DNA of 64,000 bases, taken from positions 6,031,001 through 6,095,000 of the forward strand of contig NC_051087.1 of the NCBI RefSeq assembly GCF_901709675.1. The letters are read 5' to 3'. A model generated the notes under the pieces. That model was not told the DNA's origin. It did no database searches and saw only the letters and a program-made list of their open reading frames with translations. Source of the stretch: Syngnathus acus (Eukaryota; Chordata; Actinopteri; Syngnathiformes; Syngnathidae). Shown one piece after another: positions 13,300-23,258 of this stretch (position 1 is the stretch's first letter; every line of letters starts with the position of its first letter). Both the position numbers and the translations under genes were made by a program.

Positions 13300-13594
13300 G
13301 GACTCTTGGAAAAAGACGCATCTTCACTCGGTCCATTACCGACATCCCGAGCAGGGTGCTGGCGAGGATTTAACGCGTAATTGATGCCCGTGCTGGGATC
13401 TCCCGCTTCTGCTCGTCAAGAAAAGGCGCTAGACTAACTGCCTCGCTTGGTTACTTTTTAACCGTGAGCATTTAATAAAGTGGCTGCGGGAAGCACTGGT
13501 GTCCCCTTCCAAGTTGCGCGTCGGATTCCGATGGCTTGGCACGTTGCTCCGCCACTGCGGGGAAAGAAAGCAGAGGCACCCGCCGGCTCCTGAG
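13300..13594 (+). other. pcdh7: pcdh7 probable 5' non-coding exon (copy A; 5' limit unknown)
   Basis: This GC-richer stretch ends in a strong donor, CTCCTGAG|GTAAGA, at 13594/13595. It pairs with a good acceptor 304 bases downstream, a long T tract then TTTCTGCAG at 13898, giving a short intron in the 5' untranslated region. The 5' boundary given here is arbitrary because no transcription start can be fixed by eye. A short upstream frame, ATG at 13295 to a stop at 13382-13384, would lie in the leader only if transcription starts before it. Confidence 0.55.
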
Positions 13595-13898
13595 GTAAGA
13601 CTATAAATGAATCTATAAATAAATATATACTTTTTGTCCCCTTTAGTAATGTTAGATTTGAGTTGTTACTGGGCTTTCTCTTGTACTGTCTGTGAGTATG
13701 AAGCGCAGCTCGCCTCCTCTTTTGTGTAGACTGAAGGTGCTGCATTGCAGTTTCGGTAAAGTGAGACACGCGAGAAAAAGCTGCTGTCCCATATGTGACT
13801 GGAATAATGAAACGTGACGACTATAACACAGTTGGAACGTTTGAGTGATGCGTCACTTAATCAAATGTTTCTTTTTTTTTTTTTTCTTATTTCTGCAG

Positions 13899-14181
13899 CA
13901 CGTTGGATTTATATATAAATATATCACGCTGGTTGAAGAGCCCAGCAAGAACAGGACTGAGTTGCAATAGGAGTTGAACAGACAGGAGAATAAAGGACGT
14001 AATAAGACATCGGCCATCAGTTGCAAAGAGTGTCGGTCAGAAGGGAGAAAGAATAAATCAAACACCCACGCTGTGGGCTACAACACTTCACTAAAGACAG
14101 ATAAAGAAAGAAGAGGCAAGCCAGGTGGTGATTCAAGAGAGAAAACACTGAGGAGAGAGGCAAGCAGAGCAGGACGGAGCC
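13899..14181 (+). other. pcdh7: pcdh7 5' untranslated leader of coding exon 1 (copy A)
   Basis: The leader starts after the acceptor at 13898 and runs to the start codon. It is purine-rich and I find no ATG anywhere in it, so the ATG at 14182 is the first available start in this exon. The context before it is GGAGCC, with a purine at -3, which is favourable for initiation. Confidence 0.6.
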
Positions 14182-15605
14182 ATGCATCGACTTGGTGCAG
14201 TGCACTCCTCGGTGCAGGCTTTCAGCCTGGTGGTCTTACTGCTGCTGCAGCTGCTGACTCAGCTGCCAGGTGCACGCTCAGCCCTCCGATACCGGGTAGC
14301 GGAGGAGGGCCCCCCTGATGTTAAGATAGGCAACGTGGCCGCAGACCTGGGCCTCACAGCGGGTACGGGCAGCGGGGACGTCACGTTTGCCTTGGAAAGT
14401 GGCTCCGAGTTCTTCAAGATCGACAACGTGACCGGTGAGCTGACTACAGGGCCGAGACGTATCGACAGGGAGAAGATGCCCCAATGCCAGATGATATTTG
14501 ACGAGAATGAGTGCTTCTTGGACTTTGAGGTGTCTGTGATTGGCCCCCTACAAAGCTGGGTGGACTTGTTTGAAGGCCGTGTCGTCATAACAGACATCAA
14601 TGACAACACCCCTTCCTTTCCGTCACCGGTGCTCCAGCTCTCAGTGGAGGAAAATCGCCCAATCGGCACGCTTTACTTGCTACCCACTGCTACAGATAGG
14701 GATTTTGGGCGAAACGGTATCGACCGCTACGAGCTGATCCAAGAAGGTGCAACTGGGTCAAGTTCGGCAAGACGGGCGACGGCTGGAAATCCCATTGGTA
14801 GAGTAGATGGACTTGGGGATAGGAGGGGTAGGAGTGGAGATAACGTGGGAGGAGCCAGGAGCACTGTGTTTGAACTCCAAGTGGCAGATATACCAGATGG
14901 TGAAAAACAACCTCAACTCATTGTCAAAGGCACGTTGGACCGCGAGTTGAAGGACTCCTATGAACTGATCCTACGGGTTCGAGATGGAGGGAACCCTCCA
15001 CGATCATCTCAAGCTCTGCTGCGGGTTTCCATCACAGATGTAAACGACAACAGCCCAGTGTTTGAAAGGCCCACATATGAGGCGGAAATGGCAGAAAATG
15101 CACCTCCGGGAACCCCAGTACTCCAGGTGAGGGCTTCAGACCGTGACATTGGTGTGAACGGACAGGTGGAGTACGTCTTTGGAGCGGCCACAGAATCGGT
15201 CAGGCGGCTGCTGCGACTGGACGAGGCAACTGGATGGTTGAGTGTTCTTCACAGGATCGACAGGGAAGAGGTGGCCCAGCTAAGGTTCACGGTCACGGCA
15301 CGGGACAGGGGTCAGCCGCCACGCTCCGATCGAACCACGGTCATTTTGGCAGTCCGTGATGAAAACGACAACGTCCCGGTTGTCGAGATTCGAAAAATCG
15401 GACGAATCCCAGTACGAGACGGAGCAGCATTGGTACCCGAGAACGTTCTGGTAGACACTCCAGTCGCTCTGGTTCAGGTTTCGGACAGAGACCAAGGAGA
15501 AAATGGAGCCGTGACCTGTACCGTTGTCGGAGATGTGCCATTCACTTTGAAGCCAGCAGGTGAAACAGCTCTCCCACCCTTACCTGCAGATGAAGCCTTT
15601 GACAG
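14182..15605 (+). CDS. pcdh7: Protocadherin-7, coding exon 1: signal peptide and cadherin repeats 1-4 (copy A)
   Basis: This encodes residues 1-474 and two bases of codon 475 of a delta-1 protocadherin, a calcium-dependent homophilic adhesion protein of the cell surface. A hydrophobic signal peptide occupies about 1-34 and cleaves near ARSA|LRYR. EC1 spans about 35-146 and ends in DINDN (138-142). EC2 reaches DVNDN (286-290), EC3 reaches DENDN (393-397), and EC4 begins after that. Calcium-site DRD triplets are at 172, 320 and 435, and (I/L)DRE motifs at 94, 253 and 359. The strings QCQMIFDENECFLDFEVSVIG and EYVFGAATESVRRLLRLDE match vertebrate PCDH7 and set it apart from PCDH1, 9 and 11. A glycine/arginine-rich low-complexity loop (about 189-226) sits in EC2, where mammalian PCDH7 also has an insert. 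The exon ends GACAG|GTGAGT in phase 2; reading through hits TGA at once. Whether it is the 7a or 7b paralogue cannot be told. Confidence 0.94.
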
Positions 15606-16385
15606 GTGAGTCTGAAAATATGAAATGTTCATGAACAAGAAGTTTAATTCGTTCCTGATGATTAAGTAAAATTCTTCTTATAGGACGATACAAATACTCA
15701 GTTATGGAAGGAGTAATTCTGAGTAATGGGGTGAAAAATGATACACCACGTTCTCTGAGAAAGAACAAAATCTAGTGCAAGTGATAATTTCCTCAATATT
15801 GCTCCAAAATGTATCGGAGAAAATTCTACATTTCACAGAGAATCCAAAGAAGAGTGCCCGAAGTGTGTTTTCATTCTATATATTTTTTTAATTTCAACAA
15901 AATTCAGAGGCCACTCATTCCCTAAAACCAGAGTGGGTAAAACGTCACGCTATTTGCAAAATTGGATCATAATTATTCAATAAAATCAAGGGTTTTCTCA
16001 CTCATTTAGTAGTATTATTGCAACAGGGCATACTACAAATGTCAGTGCTTTCAATTCAGTCGTAAAATTCTTTTCTGAAGACATTGACGAGAGAGCGAGA
16101 AAAACACTAAGCAGAGTAAGCAAAGAAAAATACAGCTACTACAATTATACTGCGCGTTATTATTGTATTTGACAAGAAACTCAAGAGATAATGAGTCAGG
16201 AAAACGCTCAATAATTATGCCCCTCTGCTATTATTGTTACTTGAGGCTGTCTTATTGATTACGGCACAGAACAATGAATATATATCATATATATATCATC
16301 ATACAGTGTTATGGAATGTGAATTATTTTAATAATGTGCATTCTTGAAAAGCAAAATCGATGTATATTTGACGTTTTGTTCACAG
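15606..16385 (+). other. pcdh7: pcdh7 intron 1 (copy A), 780 bases
   Basis: The intron has a canonical GTGAGT donor and a TTGTTCACAG acceptor. It splits the codon for Arg475 inside the fourth cadherin repeat. The joined reading gives DRNKKKFFLHTS, which aligns with the uninterrupted vertebrate sequence at this point. The intron is AT-rich with a short TATATC repeat near 16277-16300 and holds no other feature I recognise. Confidence 0.85.
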
Positions 16386-17562
16386 GAACAAGAAAAAATT
16401 CTTCCTGCATACTTCGGCCTTGCTGGACTACGAGGTCACCAAAGAGTACAGCGTCACTATTGTGGCAGTAGATTCCGGAAGCCCGAGTCTTTCCAGCAAC
16501 AGTTCCCTGATGGTGCGAGTTGTTGATTACAATGACCATCCCCCAATCTTTGCCCAAAGTGTAGTGGAAGTCCACTTTGCAGAAAACAACTCTCCCAACG
16601 AGAGGGTCGTCACTGTGGTGGCCGCAGATGCAGACAGTGGCAAGAACGCAGAGATCGCGTATTCACTGGATCCCGTTTCAAACGGGCCGTTTCATATAGA
16701 TCCGGATAATGGAGATATTCGGGCTACTGGCATGCTGGACCGAGAGCAGCGCGACAGGTATGAACTCAAAGTTATTGCGAAGGACAAGGGCACCCCTCCT
16801 TTACAAGGTTCAGCCACTGTTGTTATTCAGGTGACTGACCGCAATGACAATGCGCCAAAGTTTGTCCAGGAAGTTTTTACATTCTATGTCAAAGAAAACC
16901 TGCTTGCCAACAGTCCAGTCGGCATGGTCACCGTGACAGATGCCGATGAAGGTGAGAATGCAGAACTCACTCTTTTTGTTGAAATGGATGGACTGGAGGA
17001 GAAGAAGAATGGAGAGAAAAGTATGGGAGACGATGGAGAGAAGGAGCAAGGGGAGATGTTCTCCATCGAGAACAACACGGGCACCATCTTCTCCACGTTG
17101 TCATTTGACCGTGAAAAGCTTTCCACCTACACCTTCCGTGTACGTGCCGTTGACGGAGGAGAGCCTCGTAAAACCGCCACAGCCACCGTGTCACTCTTTG
17201 TGACCGATGAGAACGACAACGCCCCCTCCATCACATCTCCAGCCAACGATTCCTACACGCTGCTGCCACCTGCAAGTAGTGCCCGCACAATCGTCAGGAC
17301 TGTGACAGCCATAGACTCAGACACCGGCCCAAATGCGGATCTTCACTATGCATTAGTTGGAGGGAATCCCTTCAGATTGTTTGAGATCGGCCACTCCAAT
17401 GGTGTGATCACACTGGCAGAGCCACTGGAACGGCGCCACAAAGGTCTGCATCGCCTGGTGGTCAGGGTCAACGACAGTGGAGCCCCCTCGCTCTGCGCCA
17501 CCGCCCTGGTCCACGTCTTCATCAACGAGAGCTTGGTCAACGCCTCTCTAGTGGACGCCCAG
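16386..17562 (+). CDS. pcdh7: Protocadherin-7, coding exon 2: cadherin repeats 4-7 (copy A)
   Basis: This supplies the last base of codon 475 and residues 476-867. It completes EC4, ending in a DYNDH variant of the usual linker motif (522-526). EC5 ends in DRNDN (626-630), EC6 in DENDN (749-753), and EC7 follows. Repeat-start calcium motifs DADSG (556), DADEG (660) and DSDTG (785) are intact. Likely N-glycosylation sites are at 513, 704, 762, 837, 855 and 860; those at 855 and 860 are close to the membrane. EC6 carries a charged Glu/Lys/Gly-rich insertion of roughly 20 residues (about 677-697) that I do not recall in mammalian PCDH7. The exon ends GCCCAG|GTAATA in phase 0; reading through gives about 33 unrelated residues before a stop at 17659-17661. 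The open frame starting at 16420 is only part of the exon; its TTG is not a start. Confidence 0.94.
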
Positions 17563-18905
17563 GTAATATTTTCATGCAATAGTGCTCCTACACCTCCACA
17601 GAAAGCTTGTTCAAGCACGCAGAACGTCAATGAAAAGAATCTTAATTGGAAGAGGCAATGAGCTGTCCTGTTTTGGTTCGTGCAAATCGTTCTACCGAGA
17701 TGGTAATGATAGCCAGACATGATTCTGTTCTCTGATCCATTCCAATAATGGCGACACTGATATCGCATTACAAAAGAGGAGGGTACTAATTAAAACTGAT
17801 TGTAGCTGTTTAAACTAAAGTGCTAAGGCGATTCTTTTCTTGATAGGATTAAATAAATGGATTCTCCACTCTAGGTTTGTAATTTTCGGACCATTTTGTA
17901 GGACTTTAATTGCATCTATATTTGTCCCAGATAAAGAATCAGGTTTATTTTTGAGGACTATTGACAATGCTGATTTCTTTGTAGTTTGAATCCTGCATGT
18001 TTTTTGTCCAATATGACTTCTAATAATGACTGAGGAGTTAAAATAACGTTTTTTACCAAAGTGGTTCTCCCTTTACGGTACATTGAACGCAGAGCCGAGG
18101 GGAATAGGTGTGTGCGAGTGTTGTTTGAGTGAGAAAGGGATAGCGAGGACAACGGAGCAAAAGCATGAACGGTGATATTGTGTTGGAGGGAGACAGAGAG
18201 GGACTGACTGGCCCAGTTTTGGCCTCCCAGAGTCTGTTGAAGTATGTTCATTTGAATGGAAGCTGCACTTAAGCCGGGTCGCTTCGCTATAGTAGGCCTG
18301 AATATTGATGAGGTTTTGCCGTTTCTGTTGCTGCGCATGCTGTGCATTAGTATTCAGACATAAAACAAAGTACCTGAGAACACAGTTCAACTCTAAATAA
18401 GTCGTTTTCCAAGGGGAAGGAGTAGAATATGAATAAATAAAACATCTGCACTCATCAATAAGTGTGGTCTTGTGGAACTAAAAAGTTTACTATAGGGAGA
18501 AGTAGCTTGTAGAGCAAATTGACTTGACAAAACAGCATTACTGTTACAACCAGAAAACAACCACAACAGTCCAAATTACGATTGTGTAGTGGTGGCACAA
18601 ACCCGGTTTTTCTCCCTAGTCCTCATTAAATTAACAAAATCCCCATTCCATTATGCTTGAAAAATGGCTCAGTTAATCTACAAATGCTGAAAGGTAATAA
18701 CCACAAACATTTCCCTCTCTGGTGTGCATCAAGTAAATTGAATTGACTAGTAATTAAATCGACTCTGGGGCCACGTGCTAATGTCATATGTTCCAAAAAG
18801 CGTGTTGTTTTCTCCCACAAGGTGATCTAGTTTGGAGTGTTTTTCTACAAAGGTCTCCAACTGACACATCTGATAGTCCCCGATAAATTTCGCTTTGACT
18901 TAATG

Positions 18906-19239
18906 CAGGGGTGTCAAACTCGTTTTTTTCGTGGGCCGCATTGTAGTCATAGCTTCTTTCGGTGTGCCATTATGACTGTCAACCCAAATAAATGTATGAG
19001 CGCCTCATATTATATACAGTAAAAGCTACAAAACAAACTGACAAATAACTCGTTTTCAAATCAGACGAGTAAAAACTGGTCAAATATTAAAATATATATA
19101 CTATATATTATTAAAAGTGAAGACAATTTGCAATTCTAGTAATGACACACAAATGCGATGCACAATTTGTCTTCGCGGGCCACATAAAATGATGTGGCAG
19201 GCCGTATCTGGCCCCCGGGCCTTGAGTTTGACACCTGTG
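18906..19239. mobile_element. hAT-like MITE, 334 bases, with 8-bp target duplication (copy A)
   Basis: The left end CAGGGGTGTCAAACTC and the right end GAGTTTGACACCTGTG form imperfect 16-base terminal inverted repeats. The element is flanked by identical direct repeats ACTTAATG at 18898-18905 and 19240-19247, an 8-base target duplication typical of the hAT superfamily. It has no coding capacity. The internal GTGGGCCGC and GCGGGCCACA motifs near each end are a second inverted pair. It is a well-known repeat type in fish genomes, sitting in intron 2 of pcdh7. Confidence 0.85.
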
Positions 19240-21427
19240 ACTTAATGTCTTCCATTGACTCCATAGAAAATTCACAATTTTGGGTTTTAGGATATTTTAA
19301 GGGCATTGGTGAACGTCTATCAAGGCATAGTAATTGGATACAAGCCAATACACGTTAGAATCACCAAGGTTTCACTCGAGAGTAGAACGACAAAGGGCAA
19401 AATGAACAACAAGAGAGCTTTGGGGGCTATTACAGCTGAACATTTGGTAAGTGTTGTAACAGTGGTGCTGACAGGAGAAATAAAAGACAATCGGCCTAAG
19501 TGACCAGGGCCATTGAATCTAACAATAGGCTATAATGTGTCCATATTTGATTACAATATATTCATAGTTTAATTTGATTGCAGAGAAGGAGAAATTGAGT
19601 AGAAGCCAGTGAAGAGGCAATACCTCCATCGAATAATGAAGTCAAACTGAGTGGTGGATAGATGCCAGATGTAATTAGGCAGGGGGGAAAAGCCTGCTAG
19701 TGCCACAACATCATGACAGGAAATTGGTCTTTTTTTTTTTTTTATCCATCAGTGCTGGTGTTCGCTAATTAGCAACAATACAACGATGCTGTCTGAGCTA
19801 GTTATTTTAGACATTGTTGTCATGGTTCAACTTGAGCATGCTTTTATACGTACATCACAATTGCACTCTTTTGTAAATCTGAATGAAGATTCCGAGATCA
19901 TGATAATGCAGAAACAAGCAAGAACATTTCCATGTAACTCTGTGTTAAAGCATGAGTATGAAGAAAAAGACCCAGTTCACATTTCACCAGATTGGTTAGC
20001 TTGCTGATTTCATATGAATATTTTATTGCATACAAAATGAACGTGACCCTATGGGAGAGCTGAAACAAATTCTTCAAACAAGCTCAACTTTAAAAGCTCA
20101 CTGCTCTGACATGGACTACATGTGGCCAAACACTTAATTAGGGCTTTAAAACAAAACTCAACACTTTGGTTTTCAGTGATGTAATGTGTTGAACAATGTT
20201 CGTTGACCTCAAAGTAACAGTGTCAACATTTTAGGAGGTCTTTAATACAATGTGAAAAACGTTGAGCTGCCCAACTGCATAAAATAATATTCGTTACGAT
20301 AGTAGTATATGTAGTAAATTATAAATTCATCTCTTGAGAGCAGGTCTCATTCCTTGCAGTCTAACAAGGGAAGAAATGAACTGCTATTTAAAAGTCCGCC
20401 CAGAATGAGCTCAGTAACATTCCCGAAGCAAAAACACATGAGCCTACGTTCAGTTTATGTTCACCCAAAATATGGAGTTCATGAACTTTCATTGACTGAA
20501 CTTGTATACAGGTTGTAATGATTGGCAGGTGAGACTATGCACTAGCACTACAGATGGGATCTATACCAAGCAGAGTCTAGGATATCACTCTTAGAGGCTT
20601 AATTTGATTCATCCAGTATGGACTCACCAGAGACAGTATATTGTGGCAATAAACTGGATTAGCTGGGCAGGCAAACCCAAGAAAGGGCCTAATACTTCTT
20701 GGGTGAATGCTACAACTATAAATGGTCACTAAAATGGTGCCTGCGGGCACCTAGTAGACCCAAAGAACCACGAGTAAAACGCGAGCCTGTTCAAGAATAG
20801 CTCGAGGGACATGCCGTAATATTCTGAGCTAATTGTTTGCTTCAAATAATTGATTACATGAACCCATCAATGGAAATATAGTTGTTAAGTACTTTGTGTA
20901 TTTAAGTTTAATCAATGAATATTAAATTTAATTATTGAGGTTTTTTCCCATAATAATAAAGCTTTAGTTCCCAAATATTTCATTTTTTTCTTTTATCTTA
21001 AGGCTATGATTACTTTTGTTTCTACGTGTGAATGCATCCTAACATATCTGCATGATTGCCTTGGTGCAGGGCTTCTTTATCCTTCATCATTAAAAGAAGT
21101 GGTACTTGACACTACCCTTGGCTGAGGTTTTACACTTTACGCATTCCCCACCTGGATAATTAAGTGATGAATTAATTATAATAGCTGACGCCTCCAAACT
21201 GCAGCTCTCTTGCAAATACGCCCAGCTACAACTGAGATCTAAATTTGGAATCAATAGCATGGTCACAGGAGAACATGTTATGGTCACAGCATCTGCTTCT
21301 GCAGTGGGAATAAGATCATTCCCATGAGAGCACAGTATGGAAATGCAAGTGTCAAGCTCAGCTGGAACAAAGTTTGTTGCGGAATGGAAGATTCCTTTGG
21401 GAATTTGACAGGGATTCTAAAAGACAC

Positions 21428-21511
21428 TATATATATATATAAGGTATATATAAATATATATTTATTTATTTATTTTTGGTTTTTAAATATATATCAATTT
21501 AATTGATCATT

Positions 21512-21542
<31 letters not shown>

Positions 21543-21569
21543 TTTTTTTTTTTTTAAATGATAAATATA

Positions 21570-21602
<33 letters not shown>
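21428..21602. repeat. TA-rich microsatellite and palindrome block (copy A)
   Basis: Several (TA)n tracts are separated by ATTT repeats, A and T runs, and a perfect inverted repeat ATCAATT-T-AATTGAT. It could extrude as a cruciform and is a likely site of replication slippage. It is identical in content in copy B. Confidence 0.85.
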
Positions 21603-21606
<4 letters not shown>

Positions 21607-23008
21607 GTATAAACACACTTCCAATGACCCATTATATCGTCAGAACCATACCAGCAAAAGAACGGCAGTCTGCGACGTCTTGTCAAACACGATAAATCAC
21701 AATTTTCGACCAGATATTTTTGCTCATTTTAAACCTGTCTGAGCAATGTGATCCTTTTTCTTTTTTTAAATCTAATAATGTTCTAGCCGTAACAAGGCAG
21801 AGTTGAGTGATTTCTGTGACAAAATGCAGACAATCCGTAACAGTTGGCAGCTCTGACCAAGCAAGTTACACAGAGTAGCACTCACCAAAGCATTGCTGGA
21901 GAAGAGTCTTTTACACGGTTATTGCAAACCCCGGACCACGTACTCACCTTCACCCTCGCTATTTTTGCAATTCATTCCCGAATAGTCTTAGAATTAATCC
22001 GCCAGAATGTTGCAGGGATTACTTGAGGATATCATTTCCAGCCTTGACAGGAGAGAAGAAATTGTCACATGAGCTTTGAGACGACATGTCAGGGCTGCAT
22101 AATGAGGTGTCTAACGAACAGACAGCTTACATGTGGAGTCATGTAACTGCGGACATATATATCAGCATGTGTCTCCGTTTCTCTCTTGTCTATATAAAAT
22201 GATTTTCTCAGTATTGCTTTAAAGATATTGATCAGGTTATTAGAAATTAGAAAAGCAGAACTGCCAAAGCTCAGTGTCACCAACCAAGCAGAAGTCCATA
22301 AGCAGTAATAAATCTATTTCTTGAAACAATTCTTGTTATGAGATTAGAGTATATGTATGCATTGATATCAGTGTTGGCCATAACTGGAAGATTGGAGTCT
22401 TGGAATCGTGTTTAAAGTGTAAAGCATATTGATTCAAATAGTTTCACGTCAGCAGGAGAAATGTATGGCAGGCTTACGCGTCACTATCCTTCCAAATCTC
22501 CATGGAAAAAAAGGATAACAAATCTTGCATAAATCCACTCCCACACTTGCCTTCACAATACCAGCTTTGTATGCTGAAGAGACAACGCTTGTAATGGGGA
22601 TACAGTCATTTTCTGCCTTTGACTTTTTGTATTTGTCCTTTTTTGTGCACACGTATTGACTGCTGCTTCTTCTTTGACTGTGTGACCTTGAAGTCAGCAC
22701 ATTCCTTCATTTCTTTTTTAACATCTGCTTTAAACCACTTAATCTGAGCTATTTCCCGTTCGACCTAGATGATGCATACAATCGGATTACGGACGTAATT
22801 TAAAATGCTACAACCTTGACGCAAGACAAATTATATATTTAGTGACACTCCACGTGTCTGGGAATAACGGAGAGGATCACCATAAAACACAGTGATAGGT
22901 TTAATTAAGATGAAGATGCTGTTTGATGTTTTTCTGTGTCTCACACCTACTGTGTCATTGTCGATTAAGGCTTTTTTATTTTTTAAACCCGACTGTGATT
23001 TGTCTCTT

Positions 23009-23075
23009 GGCAGCACAGTGGTTATCACCGGTGGCTCACCGCTAGAATGTTTTGTGTGGGATCTCCTTTTGGCTC
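23009..23075. repeat. Degenerate fish interspersed repeat fragment (copy A)
   Basis: GGCAGCACAGTGGTTATC, followed by a CTCACCGCTAGAA stretch and TGTGGGATCTCC, resembles the head of a common fish repeat of the form GGCGGCACGGTGG...GGTTAGC...CTCACAGC.AGAAG...GGGTTC. It is degraded and short, 180 bases upstream of exon 3. The family assignment is from memory and weak. Confidence 0.35.
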
Positions 23076-23258
23076 AAACCTTAATTTGACTTCAGATCTT
23101 TCACTGTATTACAAATGAAATGCACAATGGTCATTTTGGTAATTGTTGGGTGTTGTCCCAGGTTTGAGTTTGTTTGCTTGCTGAAAATCTTAGCTTAGTC
23201 CAAATTTGCTTCTTAACCCTTATAACTCTGTGGCTCTCTCTTGTTGTTTTCTTTCCAG

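Larger units (their letters stand above)
17563..23258 (+). other. pcdh7: pcdh7 intron 2 (copy A), ~5.7 kb
   Basis: The donor is CAG|GTAATA. The acceptor at 23258 follows a long pyrimidine tract and reads CTTTCCAG|GTAAGC. Inside are a complete hAT-like MITE, a TA-rich palindromic block and a degenerate repeat near 23.0 kb, each listed separately. The rest is AT-rich without recognisable exons. The intron separates the seventh cadherin repeat from the membrane segment. Confidence 0.8.

Noticed and set aside
12956-13384. Arg-Glu repeat protein frame of 142 codons, and opposite Leu-Ser frames
   Set aside because: They are translations of GA/CT microsatellites, change between copies with indels, and have no domain.
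14259-14669. 136-codon minus-strand frame opposite pcdh7 exon 1
   Set aside because: It is an antisense shadow of the coding exon, with no family resemblance.
17346-17768. 140-codon minus-strand frame opposite pcdh7 exon 2
   Set aside because: It is an antisense shadow of the exon that runs into the intron; no independent coding evidence.
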